Assembly (NCBI GenBank): GCA_023627715.1
Contig: JAMAHW010000045.1
Location: forward strand, 62,001 to 126,000
DNA from: Periconia sp. R9002
Lineage: Eukaryota > Ascomycota > Dothideomycetes > Pleosporales > Periconiaceae
Direction: 5' to 3'
Length of the DNA stretch: 64,000 nucleotides
Shown here one piece after another: positions 11,057 through 22,989 of the stretch. The notes beneath the pieces were generated by a model. That model was given only the letters and a program-made list of their open reading frames with translations, searched no databases and was not told the origin of the DNA. A program made the translations under genes and the position numbers. How positions within the stretch are numbered: the stretch's first letter is position 1; every line of letters starts with the position of its first letter.

Positions 11057-12777
11057 CTACATATAGTGCACACTGCTGCTCTTAGTCCACCTCCGAAACG
11101 TCTTTCCTTTCCATAGAAACAACCCTCCAAATAAACACCACAAAAGAATCAGAGACGCATTCGTCATAATCGGCTTGATGAAACCCGCCTCCAACGTCCA
11201 CGGCGTGATAAACTTGCCAAACCCATAGCCCCACACGTTCTTATTGACTGTGATGCTCACAAACAAGGACCCAGCAACTGGCTTGTAGCTGTCGACTGCG
11301 TAGGTCGATGAAATCGACGGCAGAGCTGCGACCTGGATGCCTGCACACGTGAAGCCGATGATGACGATGGCTTCCCAAGGCCACTTCTTCTCGTAGCCGA
11401 CTGATACGACAATGTTACCGATGAACATGATGATGATGTAAGGAATCATGGCTGGGATACGCATCTCGGGCTCGCGGATGCCATTGTTACGACGCGTAGC
11501 GCGAGCAGAGACCCAGTCGGACAGCGGACCGGCTGTCACGAGCCCAATGCCGGCGCCCACTAGGATGGCAAAGTTCATGAAGCCTGGAGTGGGTTAGATT
11601 CCCTCTACTAGTAGGAGAACGTCTATGCCTCACCAATTGTCATGGGTTTGAAATTGTACGGTGGCTCTGCAAATACCTGACTCTGCGTCAAGTTGAGTGT
11701 TAAAAACGAACTGCAACTCCACGATACGACAAAACTCGCCCATTCCACGATGGGGAAGGCGAACAGCTTCCAAGGGATCCACAAGTCCAGAAGAATACTC
11801 TTGAACGGGTGTGCATTTGGTTGGAAAAGCAACCACTGCTGTTTGGCTGGTGTCCCTTTTCCCAGATGTGGGTCACGTGCTGCAGTATCTTCGTGCGTGA
11901 TGCCGGCAGTGTTTGGCAGTACGGAACTAGCTGTGGGAACATGCTGAATCTTCTCAGTGTCAGGTGCATCCTGTTCTGGCACCTTATCGGTCGAAGATGT
12001 GGTGGGAGTGGTCCCCTCCGTTGGCCCTCCAACTACTTCATCCGGATGCGCACGGTGGAATTTGGTTTCTGGGAACATGAACACTACCATAAGGAAGCTT
12101 AACCCCAGCAGACCAGTATTGAGCCACCAGAAGTTTCTCCAGCCAACTTGCTCGGCCATGACGCCAGATATGATGGGGCCGATCATCAACGAGCCCATGT
12201 ACACGACCCAATACAGCGTGTTCCACTTGCCTCGGTCGTGCAAGAAGAAGATGTCGGCAATAACAGCAGGCATGATTGTCTCAGCCGGTCCAGCGCCGAT
12301 TCCATTCACGACGCAGGCACCCATGAAGCTGTTATAAGATGTGGCTTTTGCGCGCCAGATCGAGGTACCAAAGTTGATGAGTTGAGACGCGATGTAGACG
12401 GGCCTACGACCAAAAGAGGTACTGATAGGAACCCTATCACGGTCCAACGTCAGCAAGATAAAGCATACGAAATCGGGGAACATCAACAGGACATACCAAA
12501 TAAAGTTACTGAAGCCCAAAACTAGAATGCACACTCCCGTAAATTGGACGGCGTCAGCAAGACTGCAGTGATACGCCTCCATCAACGCAGGAAACATGGG
12601 GGCTAGACTGAGAGGGCCGAATCCTTGGGTGAAGGTGACCATGGCGGATGCGGTGATGCACGCGCCTTTCCACAGTGGACTCCAATTCAATGGATCGTGG
12701 GGGTTGTCGGATGGCTGTGGGACCAAGACAGTGCGGTGGCTTCCCTTGACGAAATGGTGAGAGCCTACATCTGCCAT
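11057..12777 (-). CDS. Major facilitator superfamily transporter
   Basis: Three exons on the minus strand (12777-12497, 12433-11634, 11583-11057) encode 535 aa. Motifs are typical of fungal 12-TM DHA1-type carriers: NPHDPLNWSPLWK before TM1, FGRRPVYIAS in the TM2-3 loop, and a long hydrophilic central loop of about 85 residues. The substrate cannot be assigned; the N-terminus resembles the HOL1-like branch. The first intron is 63 nt, in frame and stop-free, so an unspliced reading inserts 21 residues into the FSNFIW-VPISTSF motif; splicing restores the family sequence. An upstream exon is probable, because the frame before the ATG reads VDFKELRDLEEELH, a common N-terminus in this family. A short exon from 12927 (MEMNQGIK) may supply the true start, but no clean acceptor joins it. 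Confidence 0.82.
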
Positions 12778-15289
12778 GATTTCGGTACCGGGGAGAATCT
12801 CGGTGTGAAGCTCCTCCTCAAGGTCGCGCAGCTCCTTGAAGTCAACATGTAAGCATGAGTCTCAGAGTGTTAGATCAGTGGTGTGAATGAAACTACTAGG
12901 TACCTTGATTCCCTGGTTCATCTCCATGACGGACAGATTTGCTGAGTGGACCGGATGGGTTTGTAATGTTGGAAATACTGGGTGGTTTCTAGGCTTATGA
13001 TATACTTCTCCACAAAGTCGCGGGCCAATCTTCAATTTGGCTCTCACGTCTTTGAAGAAGTGCAGACGTCAACTCCACAGACAGACCGGTGTCGAGAAAC
13101 GCTCTAGAACGGACGAGTGATGCTCTAAAACAGCCACTGCGTAAGCGTGAGGACGGCAGTTCAACAAAGGTAGCAATCCGCGGGCATCGCTCCCTCTTTA
13201 AACATGGCGGCGAGGCTCCCCTGTTCTCATTCCAGGTCCGGGCATCTGTGTACACGCCAATGAGGACCCCGGTATGCTATACCTCGCGTCAAAGCATCGA
13301 ATCAAGATTGGCAAAATCGGGGCGAGCTAACCTCCGCAGTGTGGAGGCGCATCCCAGGGGAAGCTACTATAGGCCCCACGGCTGTCCGGAACAGCGAGTG
13401 AGCGGCTGTGAGATGCGGTAATGCATGCTAGATAAACCGTCCAACTGCTAGATAAGCACGGCACAGGCAATGGATAACGGGCAAGCATTGCGTGGCTAGC
13501 AAGGAAGCGGTGGACTTTCGATGCCGCTTATGTTGCTAGCGTTATTATGGAGTTGGCGAATAATGCGGGGGAGAAACTGCGGGGCCTAGGGGGTGACTTT
13601 AGCTTTCCCCATATCTCGGCATAAAGCTTATCGCAACGGACTGGATAGCTCAGGATATTCTGCGAATTATGTTAGCATTCCAACTTAAACTGGATTTTGT
13701 TTCCGAGACCATACAATTCAGGAAGTAATGGGGTTTCAAAAATATTCATCAGCTCTTGCATTACGGCTGGTGCACGTAGATGATAGGCGCCGTCCGGATT
13801 ACTATGGCGTATACCGAATCTCTGGATACGAGAAATTCTTTGTGACAGTCATGCGATATACCGAGTATAGTTCTAAGCTCGTAATTGAGTTAAAGGGGAT
13901 AAGTTCGCAAAGCTATGATCTTTCTTATTACTACTACAATGGGTGGGAATTTGCCCCTGCATCGTAGGTAGGATGACTACGCAATATCGTTCAATGATAC
14001 GGACCTTATAGCTAGCATCTCAACTTTATTATCTTGTTCCACAGGTAGAGAGACGGCAGTATATTCGATGCTTAATGGTGTGTGGATGAGTGAGATATAT
14101 TCTTTGGTAAAGAAATATGCCCAGGTGAGAGAAGGTCCATAGAGCGCGTGACATAACCACGTCTTTTCCGAATTCAACACAGCCATTAAGAATGTTTTCC
14201 TCTTCGAAATTGGTTAAACTAAACTGTCACGGTATAAACTCGGGCATAGATCTTAGGCAACGTCCTTGGCTACACAGGGACGTACACACCACTTGTGGTA
14301 ACTATTGGTCACGTGACTAAGGCTATCAGGTCTTCCCAACAAACCTTTCACCATCCACCATCCTCTGTCCAACTTCTGCCTTCTACTACCTGAATTAAAC
14401 GCGGCCATATTTATGTTCTAAGAAGGCAACCTGAATTAGGCACTAGATACCCTCGTTAGCATCTACCTCTTAAAAGTTAAGGCGCAAACTGGACGCAGCG
14501 CGTGCATGACTCAATCGCAGCTCACTACAGAATCCGATTCTTTTTCAGGTAGTATTGAATAACCTATATATCTCTGCGGTGAGAATCATATGTAAAAATA
14601 CTTTTTAAGACTCCTTGTCATCATGTCCGACGTACATGCGCCTGAATGAGTGTTCACCAGCGACGCCAAATACGGCTTAGCAGCGTGCAAATTGGAATCG
14701 CCTTGGCCATTTGCGCTATTCCCATCTTAAAGATGGAGCTCATGGTAACATGAAATGAGGTTTAGTCAGTCTGTTCTTGCAGATCTTTTAGTCAGCTATT
14801 TATGTACTTTTGATGATAACAGTGTCCAATCTCGGAAGACTACTATATACCCTGCTAAGGGATATATGGAAGGCGAAACTTGCTTTTTAGCGATATCCTT
14901 GGCATTCTTCCTCCTTCGCGAATCTCTTGACAACTTCTGGTTCTATATGACGTGCTGCTCTGACAGCATAAACGTTGTGCGCCATATGCCTTGGGTCACG
15001 CGAGCCATCAACAATACAAGCTTTAATACCCCCTTGGCGTTCTTCTGCAACAACAAGCTGGACGAGGGCAACTTCGGTTTCGCAGGGTACTGTCTCGGCA
15101 ACATGTGAGACTGCTCTAGTTATTCGAAGGTAAGATTTTCCCTGCCAAAACAACCCATAAATCTCGATGAAGATACTGTTCTCTTTGCAGAATTGCTTGA
15201 ACGAGAAATCGTCTCAGAACGCTTCGCAATACCCCACCTGCAGAATCGAGATTTCCCCCTGGCTGCAGTTAATATCAGACTTGGAGCAA
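12778..15289. other. Long gene-poor stretch
   Basis: Apart from a possible 5' exon of the MFS gene (12927-12904, plus coding-like sequence up to about 12840), I see nothing supportable in these 2.5 kb. Short open frames at 13728, 14755 and on the minus strand at 15120-15332 have no recognisable motifs. The region directly abuts the decayed HET gene and may itself be eroded sequence. Confidence 0.4.
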
Positions 15290-17548
15290 CTACTCTATCA
15301 CTAAACACTCTCTCACTCCACCTAGCAGCCATTTAAGGTCCTTTAGCTTTGATCCCTCAACTGATCCTATTCTAAGACACGCAACTTTATTAGAGTCGCC
15401 ACGCTGGTCACACCTCAAGATCCATACAAAATAGCTAAGCCCCAACTCACTGTCCGCACTGTATTTGACAATAACGTCGTTCACACCGTTTTTATCGTCT
15501 GTCTCTTCATTGTTGTCTTCTTTTTCGTTTTCCTCTCCGTGATCCATGTTAGCACTTAGGCGATTGCGCCAAACAGCAACCGGTACAGCAACAAACACTG
15601 GTTCTACGGGCAACTCGACTTCATCGCCTGTCCGAACCCGATCAAGACTCCTCCTTCTGACGCTCCATTCGTTACCCGGGTCTTCGACATCGATGGTATA
15701 CTACCCAAAAGTCTGCCAGTTTCTGGGGTCAGTAAGCATGGCAACCTGTGCGACACCATAGGTCCACCCAAATCTGATCTCTCGCATAAGGCTAACGACT
15801 GTTATAGTGCCGTTGCTAATTGAACCAAAGGCATCATCCAGCGGCTCAATATCCACGTCTTTAAGCTCGCAGCACAGAGCAAGCACACCGGCTTCAATCT
15901 TCTCGAAGCTACTTACCAATTCAGACCATGCCATGCACTTCGGACGCGGCGCGTCGTCAGGGTACTCCACCCCGTGATCGCACGCTGCCCATGATCAAGA
16001 CGGCCCGGGCTGCTCGGCCTTGTACTGGCTGACAGAGCTACAGTCATATAAAGTGCGATCCGAGAACATGATTTCGATCGGATACGACGACTTCCACAGG
16101 AGCCCGTAGACAAATTCTGAAGCTCAAAGCCCGGCACAGTAGTCGCTTCCCACTTTCTCCGGAATAACGCGAGCCACTCCTGATATCCCAGCGAAACGGT
16201 CCTGTCCCAGGGTCAAGTGTCGGCGACTGTAATCGGCAATGATGCGGTACCACATGCCCATGAGCGCGTGAATCTCAGGCTCATGCAGCGCGGTCTTCGT
16301 GACGATTTTAGAGTCCTCGTGAAACAATTCCAGCGACAGCGGGGAACTGCAGGAGCGTGAGAATCGCGCCGTGCTGCACTCGTAGAAGAGCTTGCCGTTG
16401 GCGAAATATAGGATCCGCGCAGACAAGAGGCGTTCTTGAAGCGTCCAGGCCCGCGAGGATCAGGGCTGGCCGTCTTCGGGGTAGAAGTGTTCGTGCCAGG
16501 GTGGTTGCTGAAACTGCTCGAGAATCGTGATCGTCGTCGCAGACTCTGCATTCTTCCACTGGACATCGTACCGACAAACAGGAGTGTGCGGAGTCCAGGA
16601 TGACTCCTCCAGGAATCCGACAAAAGCGTCTTTCACGCACGACGCGATCGTCACCGCGGCGTTCGCGTAGACCTCCGGCATCCGCGCGGCTTCTCTCCGC
16701 CAGTCTTCAACATCTTGCTAAATAATGCACAAGCAGTCAATCCATAAGTACCGGAAACCAAGCGCCCGAACCACTTCGATTGCATCGCGAAAAGTCTTCG
16801 GTAAGTCGCCGACTGCTATACCCTCGTTCATATGCCTGTCGTAGTTGGCTCTGGTAGTAACAGTCGGCTTGCGGCGGCCCCAGCAGTGGCTCAGCGCGAC
16901 GTAGCGGTCAGGGCGCTCGTTCGACTCAAGAAGCTGTACCCGCGACGAGTTTTCGTCACCCACGTCAATCACGCGTGTTGGGAGTGGCCGGTCCTGAAAC
17001 GGCGAACACCGGGGATGCTCCTCGCCACAAAGTCGCAACCACTCTTTGGCCGCATCTTCAACCCTTGGCCACGGCACGCTGCGCGTCATAAGCGGGCCCG
17101 GCTCCCCTACGACTGGAACAACGTAAAACGGCAGCGTCCAGTGTTTCTCATACAGAGCGGCCTCGAGCGGTATGGCTCCGCGAACTCGAACCCCGGGGTT
17201 CCGACCACTGCGCTCCCATCTGCCACCAACCCTGCACCCGGGCACCCACCGGACGCGTTAAGACCTTGCCGCGCTCTTTCAACAGCATATACTCTCAGAG
17301 GGGAACCGGGATTGGGCGTTGTGATTGGGGAGGCCGGCAAGCACGCGCGAGCACAGCGGGTATCCTTCGCTTGCGGCTAGAGTCAAAGCGTCCAGCGTTG
17401 CATGGTGGAGGCTGAAGAAGTGGTTTTCGCTGCGGTCGACCTGATATTCTATCAAACCGCGGAGAGTCTGTGTGCGGCTGAGGTCGGGTCTGGGATTTTG
17501 GAGGATGGCGGCAAATGTAATGGTTTGGCAGACGGTGCAGAGGGCCAT
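15290..17548 (-). pseudogene. HET-domain (heterokaryon incompatibility) pseudogene with seven in-frame stops
   Basis: One continuous minus-strand frame of 753 codons from ATG 17548 to TAG 15292-15290 reads as a full HET protein. It has the N-terminal ALCTVCQ motif, then YVALSHCWG, LPKTFRDAIEV, LGFRYLWIDCLC, QDVEDWRREAARM, AWTLQERLLSARILYF and GMWYRIIADYSRR. It is interrupted by stops at 17281-17279, 17260-17258, 16720-16718, 16462-16460, 16126-16124, 15997-15995 and 15703-15701. Two stops (16124, 15995) replace tryptophans that the family conserves (YCAGLW, PSWSWA). No frameshift is needed anywhere. HET proteins act in non-self recognition and trigger cell death after fusion of unlike hyphae. 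Point-mutation-only decay suggests RIP-like C-to-T change or relaxed selection on a recently lost allele. Confidence 0.85.
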
Positions 17549-19252
17549 GGTTAGATCTTCTAGCTTCACGATGGAAATCCTACGGAGCACTCGCCCGATC
17601 GCGGCGACGTAGACCAAAACGCCGAGTATTTTGACCAGCAAGGAACACTATAGATGAAAACCTGGGTGATGTAAGTGTTAGTTAAACCATCTCAAGAAGC
17701 ACTTGAATGTGTTGAGGATTACCCCGCACTGTCTGGGTTTCCAGAGTGCATCGCCAATCGCATGGTGGCATCACCAACCCTCAGAACAAAGCCAGGGACA
17801 CCCTAAGAGTGACCACGAGAGCTCCATACCTGCTGATGAAAACGATTATATCAACGCTGCCGAGGTTCGCATACTTAGTCGATCTCTACCACGACTCAAG
17901 CAGAAGACCCTTTGATGAGAGCTTAAAACCCACTAAGAAAGAATCAGCGTGATGGGCTTGTCAACTATTTCCTTCAGCATAACTACATCAATGACTAAGA
18001 AATCTTCGATGCGGCTGAACTTTTCGAGTACCTTCTCATCGATGCACAGATGGGTGCTTGTCTTTAAACGTTAAAGGTCAAGCAAGCCATCTCTGTTGTT
18101 CAGCTCTATGTTCAGCATTGTATACTCGGTGTTGAAGAGGATCATGGTGTTGCAAGTGGCATCATTGGCTTGGAAAGTTGGCGGTGGACGGGGAAATGTA
18201 CGCTATGGGAGGAAAATCGAAAAGTGTTCTTGTATCTCGAGAACTGGCTCAATCCATTGCGGCGACGATTAGACAGCAATGTCAAGAATTGGAGTCTTCT
18301 GTTATACAGAATTATTTCAACAAAGGGTACTGGTCGACCATATCAAAGAGTACATATACACAGTCGACCTGGACTTCCAGTCCATCTTTCGGGCAAAAGC
18401 AATCGGCCCGTCGACAATTTGTATTCCTTTGTGAGAGCTCGGACCGCTTCGTACATGAACTTTTAACCAACCATGGAACTAATTCGGCATTCTGGATAAA
18501 TCCACTCCAAAGCGTCTTGGTAGCCCAGGAGCAAGATCAATATCCCGTGTTAGAGGTGGATGAGAACTGGTAATCTCTACTCGAGCGGAGTGTATCAGTT
18601 CCTGCCGTCGACGGAAGACGTCTGCTTTTGTTCCTCTCACAACTGACTCCGGAAACTAAATCAAAATCTACTAGTAACGGAACTAAAACGATGCAGGACA
18701 TTGGAAATAAGGAGAGCAATTCACTGGGAGCTCTAAGCTATTGGAATCTACGCGTGGGATGGACCGAGTACCGAAATGATCATTAGGCCCCTAAACTGAA
18801 GCATCCTTTTCAATGGTAAAAGTTGACAAGACGGATCGGAATCGATTTAGACATATCGAGCAGTTTCTAAGGCCGATAGCATTCAGATTCTGGGCTCGCT
18901 TTAAGGTGAGGTCTTCCTTATCTGGTGTCTTGATGTCAACAGACACATGAAGTATATTGATGATCGGGAAAATACCACATTATTTTCTAGTCAGCCCCTA
19001 GGGAAATTCGAACTGGTGGGCTCACACATGGTTCTTGCGGATACTAAAGTAATTGTAGGTGGAACCAGGGAAGAATATGCCACATCGATAGACAATTCTT
19101 TTCAACATTATACACTAATATTAGGAGTTCCTGTTATTGCTCTCGATAACAATGATATCTGATATTTAAAGTCTAATAGAGTTGGATTGTTCTATTTATA
19201 TTCCAAAGATGTCGCCTGTTTTTATAGATATAGGCTCAAACTATCCCAGACA
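17549..19252. other. No supportable gene; one unexplained 131-codon frame
   Basis: A plus-strand frame at 18178-18573 (131 aa, MAVDGEMYAMGGKSKS...) has mixed composition but no motif I recognise, no evident splice partner and no promoter cue. The surroundings contain frequent stops in all frames. It may be a remnant of a decayed gene next to the HET pseudogene. Confidence 0.3.
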
Positions 19253-20824
19253 TCAGTGAATCAAACCCACCAACGTGCCGTTTCTACTTTGGTAGATCAA
19301 TCGTCTCTCCTCCACCCATCGAAGCTCAGGATCACGAAGTTCAAGCTTCGAGAACTTTCTCAACAAGCTAGCAGTAATGTATTCACACTCCATGTAGACA
19401 AGTTTAAACGCAGGGCAGATGCGCGGCCCGCCAGAGAATGGCGTGTATTCCCAGGTCGGGCGAGCGGATTCCCATCGCTGTGGCTTAAAATCTTCTGCAT
19501 CTTCGCCCCAGTATTCTTTGCTTCGTTGTATACAGCGGAAATTTGTTTCAAGTACCGTGCCCTTTTCCATAAAGAGTGGATGGTTCCCATCAACGCCTCC
19601 TCCTACGGGGAGGATACAGCTTTCAAGGCATTCGCGATTGCTCAGTTGTGCAATGGGAGTCAGACGATGAGCTATAATCTAGTCAATAGGAAGTCATTCA
19701 ATCATTTAGACAGAACTCACTTTCTTTGAGTGCCCAGTTCAAGTACTTGTAAGAGTTGAGAAGTGTGTGTGTTAAGGGTTCATCGATTGTAGGCAGTATC
19801 TCCTCTCGCAATCTGCTCCAAACAGATTGATTGCGTGCCAGATGGAAGAATAGATTTCCTAGTGTTACCGCAACGGTATCATGTGCCGGACTGAAAACGC
19901 TAAGGATCTGATACCGAAGGGTCGGTCTATCCGTCGTCACTTTGGCCATCTCATCAATCAATCTTACATATTTTGATTCCTCCCGGTTATCGTTGGCATT
20001 GGACACGCGAGCGATAGCTTCTTCGACGCGTTCATCAAGATATCTGTGCACAACGTCGCAACAAGATTGCCATTCTTTATCACGAGCGGCTGGATTCATG
20101 ACAACACCTTTCTGCGCCGCTTGGAAGGCATGAAGGAACTCAGTGCACGAATCAGGTGCTCGGAGCGCGTTCATCGGCTTTCCAAAGATGAACTCCGTCG
20201 AAAGGTCAAGGGTCTATGGCAAAGCTTATCAGCGACGAATCTCGCCAGATCGACAGCACTTACCAGTCGCTTGAACAGTGGCAGAAGATCCACAGTGCTG
20301 CCGTCGCTTGGAAGCGTTTCCAGAAAACGGTTGACATGTCGATGCAGCCGATTAAAGTTTGCAATATGCGCCATCTCAAATGCAAGCCGAATCAGCGCTC
20401 GACTATATCTCCAACGCGCCCCGTCTGTGACCAGAATCCCGTCTCCAAAGAAACCACCTTTCTCATATCGAATCGGCTCCATGCCGAATTTCTCGAAGAA
20501 GGTCGCATACATGGCCTTTGAGAGCCGGGGATCTTTAGTCTTAATCCATACTTTTCCGTTGTTGATGGTCTTGAACGTAGGCCCGTACTTCTGAAAAAGC
20601 TCCTGATTGAGATCTAGAAACCGCCTTTGTTTGTAGGCTTCCATACTAAGTTTGTGTAGATCCTGGCCGAGATTATCTTTATGCGGGTAGCTCGGGGGCT
20701 CTTGGCACCCGTTGTATCGCATGGCCCTCCATCGTGCAAGGCGGGGCTGAAGTTTGACAGCTAAGAAGCGAACAAATGCGATAGTCGCAAGAAAAAATGA
20801 CAATACTGGAATGAGAGCCACCAT
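19253..20824 (-). CDS. Cytochrome P450, CYP52-like clan
   Basis: Three exons (20824-20264, 20213-19721, 19671-19253) encode 490 aa. An N-terminal membrane anchor (VALIPVLSFFLATIAFV) precedes family motifs: FGDGILVTDGARWRYSRALI (C-helix region), LDLSTEFIFGKP, the I-helix AHDTVAV, the K-helix ETHR (ExxR, formed across the second intron), FKPQRW, and the heme loop FSGGPRICPAF with its cysteine ligand. The nearest families I know are the CYP52-type alkane/fatty-acid hydroxylases and their fungal relatives. The residues after the heme cysteine (PAF) differ from the usual LGQ, and the I-helix has H where R or E is common. The start is the ATG at 20824; a GTG one codon upstream was ignored. No functional partner is adjacent. 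Confidence 0.82.
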
Positions 20825-22989
20825 CACAGGTAATAAGACGTCAAGAGTCGGAGGATTTCAGTCACAGAATGTGTCGTATCAATGATTCTTAATTTGGTAC
20901 ATGTAATCCGGCGCAGCGCTACTTAAGTTGAACATGTCAAGTGTTAATCACATTGATATTGATTGCCATCGCGTGACTGACGTCGCCGCTCACATACATA
21001 TAACGTCCCCCCACAACGTCAGCAGATACAAAGCGCTCTGGCAGACTGCAGAAAAATATCAGGCTCAGCTTTGCGGCCGGACCTTGTTTTGTGCAAGCCC
21101 AATCGTCGCAAAGCCTTCGCCAGGCGGTAAAGCTTCCCAACGAGCAGCGCCGCAGGCGGGCTTCAAACGCCTGCATATCGACAAGGGTTGTGGGTAAAAT
21201 GACCCCAACCGGAAGAGGTAGCCTTTGAGGTGTCAACAATCAGCACTTGAGGCCCATTGTCTGGCGACTCGCGTCTCTGCAAACCATCCCTCGACCGTAT
21301 CATTTTATGTAAATAGCTCGAGACTGCAAATTCCACACTCAAAACCACCATTTCTTCATTTCAGCCAGCATAAGTTATTTCAGCATTCAGCCTGACGTCT
21401 TCGTGAGATAAACGTCGGCAAATATCTCAAAAATATTTCAAAGCACTTTAGTCATCCATTTACAATACTCAGTCGCTTTTCCGTTGAGTAGTAGGCTGAC
21501 GTTGCAGCAGGCAGCCTCCGTCAACTCAGTACAACAAGCTGCAGGATTTCAAAGTTCGGTAAGCAACAGCATTCAATTCCTCAACTCTCGATTGGCTGAA
21601 CTCAGCTCTCATTGTTAAGGTCAGCGACATGGTCATAAACCCAGGTCGTGGTGTGGTGTAATAGTCGGGCGCTAGCAAGTCTTGATACGGCGGAACTGCG
21701 ACCGAAGAACTCGAAAGTCTTCAGGATCGACTGTGGTAGGCCCGGGAGGAAAGTGCAATGTTAGAGCAATGCTTGGTAGAATATACTGGTCTTCAGTCTA
21801 CAACATTAGGTGGAGCTTAGCTATCAATGCCACATGAGTAAGTGCCTGAGGAAAGAACATCAACGTGACGGATTCCATTATCTGCAAGTGATTGCTAAGC
21901 TATCAATCGATTCCTGTGTATAGTAAGATCTACACCAATCGATTGCGAAGAAGAAAACACTTTTGATATAGTAAGGTCTATTAATTACGCAAACAGTTGC
22001 CTGTGTGTCCGTCCTGACCGAGGACGTCATCTAGTGGTTTTATTTCTTCCTGCATCGATACCCATAACAATACTCCTCTACGGTGATTCATCGGTTTATT
22101 TCATGTCACATAGTGTGGTGAAGTAGTAGCCCGGAGAACCATGGGGCCGACGGATTGTTGATTCAAAAGGAAGATGAGATGGAAGGAAGGGGAATCACCA
22201 ACAACTTCCTAGTAGTCTGATGGAGAATCGAAAGAAAGGATTATGTCTATTTTCTTATATGGATTGATCTACGACAGTCGATTACGGGTTGACACACTCA
22301 CGTGTATATCTCACACAACAATAGTAAAATCTAAAATAGATATTCTATTAATTAAACTTCTCTCGACCTGTCTGCATATCTATCCCCATACCACAAATCT
22401 CCAAGGTGCACCACTTCCCTGGGAAGTACTTTATAGCTTCAGCATCTCGGCATTCGTAGACAGCCCGAAAAAATACTTCTGACCATCTAGCTAAAGCGGT
22501 TATGGGGGGCCTCGCGTAAACCCTGTTTCTATAAGTCATGAATAAAATAAAGTCCGACGCTAGTCTCATCTCCTAAATATTTCTGTGGATTAAGGTAGAT
22601 TGAGATTGACGTTAAGGGCTCCCATATGTGACTGTCTTAAGTAGGTTAAAAGAAGGCTGTGTATACGAGTATATTACCGCATTGAGCTTACCATATCTAT
22701 TATCGGGGGCTGTTACGCAGCGCAGTACAAGAACCCCACCCCCATTTATTATCCTCTTTAGACAAGAACTTATCATTCTACAGCGGATATTTTCAACTGA
22801 GAGCATCTAATGGTTATTTTAATTATGTAAAACTATATTCGCATTGGTTGGTAGTTGACAAAACAGTTGGAGAAGCAATCTTAGCAACGACTATATGAGA
22901 CTCACTTTGAAGCGACTTCTCTATTGCACGATTCATCTATTCAATTTTCATTCATCATCTCAGCTAGAAGAACATTGACTTTATCAATC
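20825..22989. other. Gene-poor intergenic region with one copy of a dispersed repeat
   Basis: No gene is supported in these 2.2 kb. A 33-bp segment at 21932-21964 recurs at 35296-35328 with a single mismatch (listed separately). The sequence is A/T-rich in its right half. Short open frames on both strands lack motifs. Confidence 0.4.
21932..21964 (+). repeat. Dispersed 33-bp repeat, copy 1
   Basis: The segment containing TTGCGAAGAAGAAAACAC is present again at 35296-35328 in the same orientation with 32 of 33 bases identical. Weaker similarity (an ATTCCTG before it) extends a little upstream. Both copies lie in gene-poor DNA. It could be a scrap of a mobile element end or of a duplicated 3' region. 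Confidence 0.55.

Noticed and set aside
12904..12927. Possible first exon MEMNQGIK of the MFS gene
   Set aside because: The donor after AAG is good, but no AG acceptor joins it in frame to VDFKELRDL; not included in the model.
16718..16720. Explaining the HET stops by introns
   Set aside because: The stops lie inside or next to conserved motifs, and no GT-AG pair around them would preserve those motifs.
18178..18573. 131-aa plus-strand ORF
   Set aside because: No recognisable motif, partner exon or regulatory cue; surrounding sequence looks decayed.
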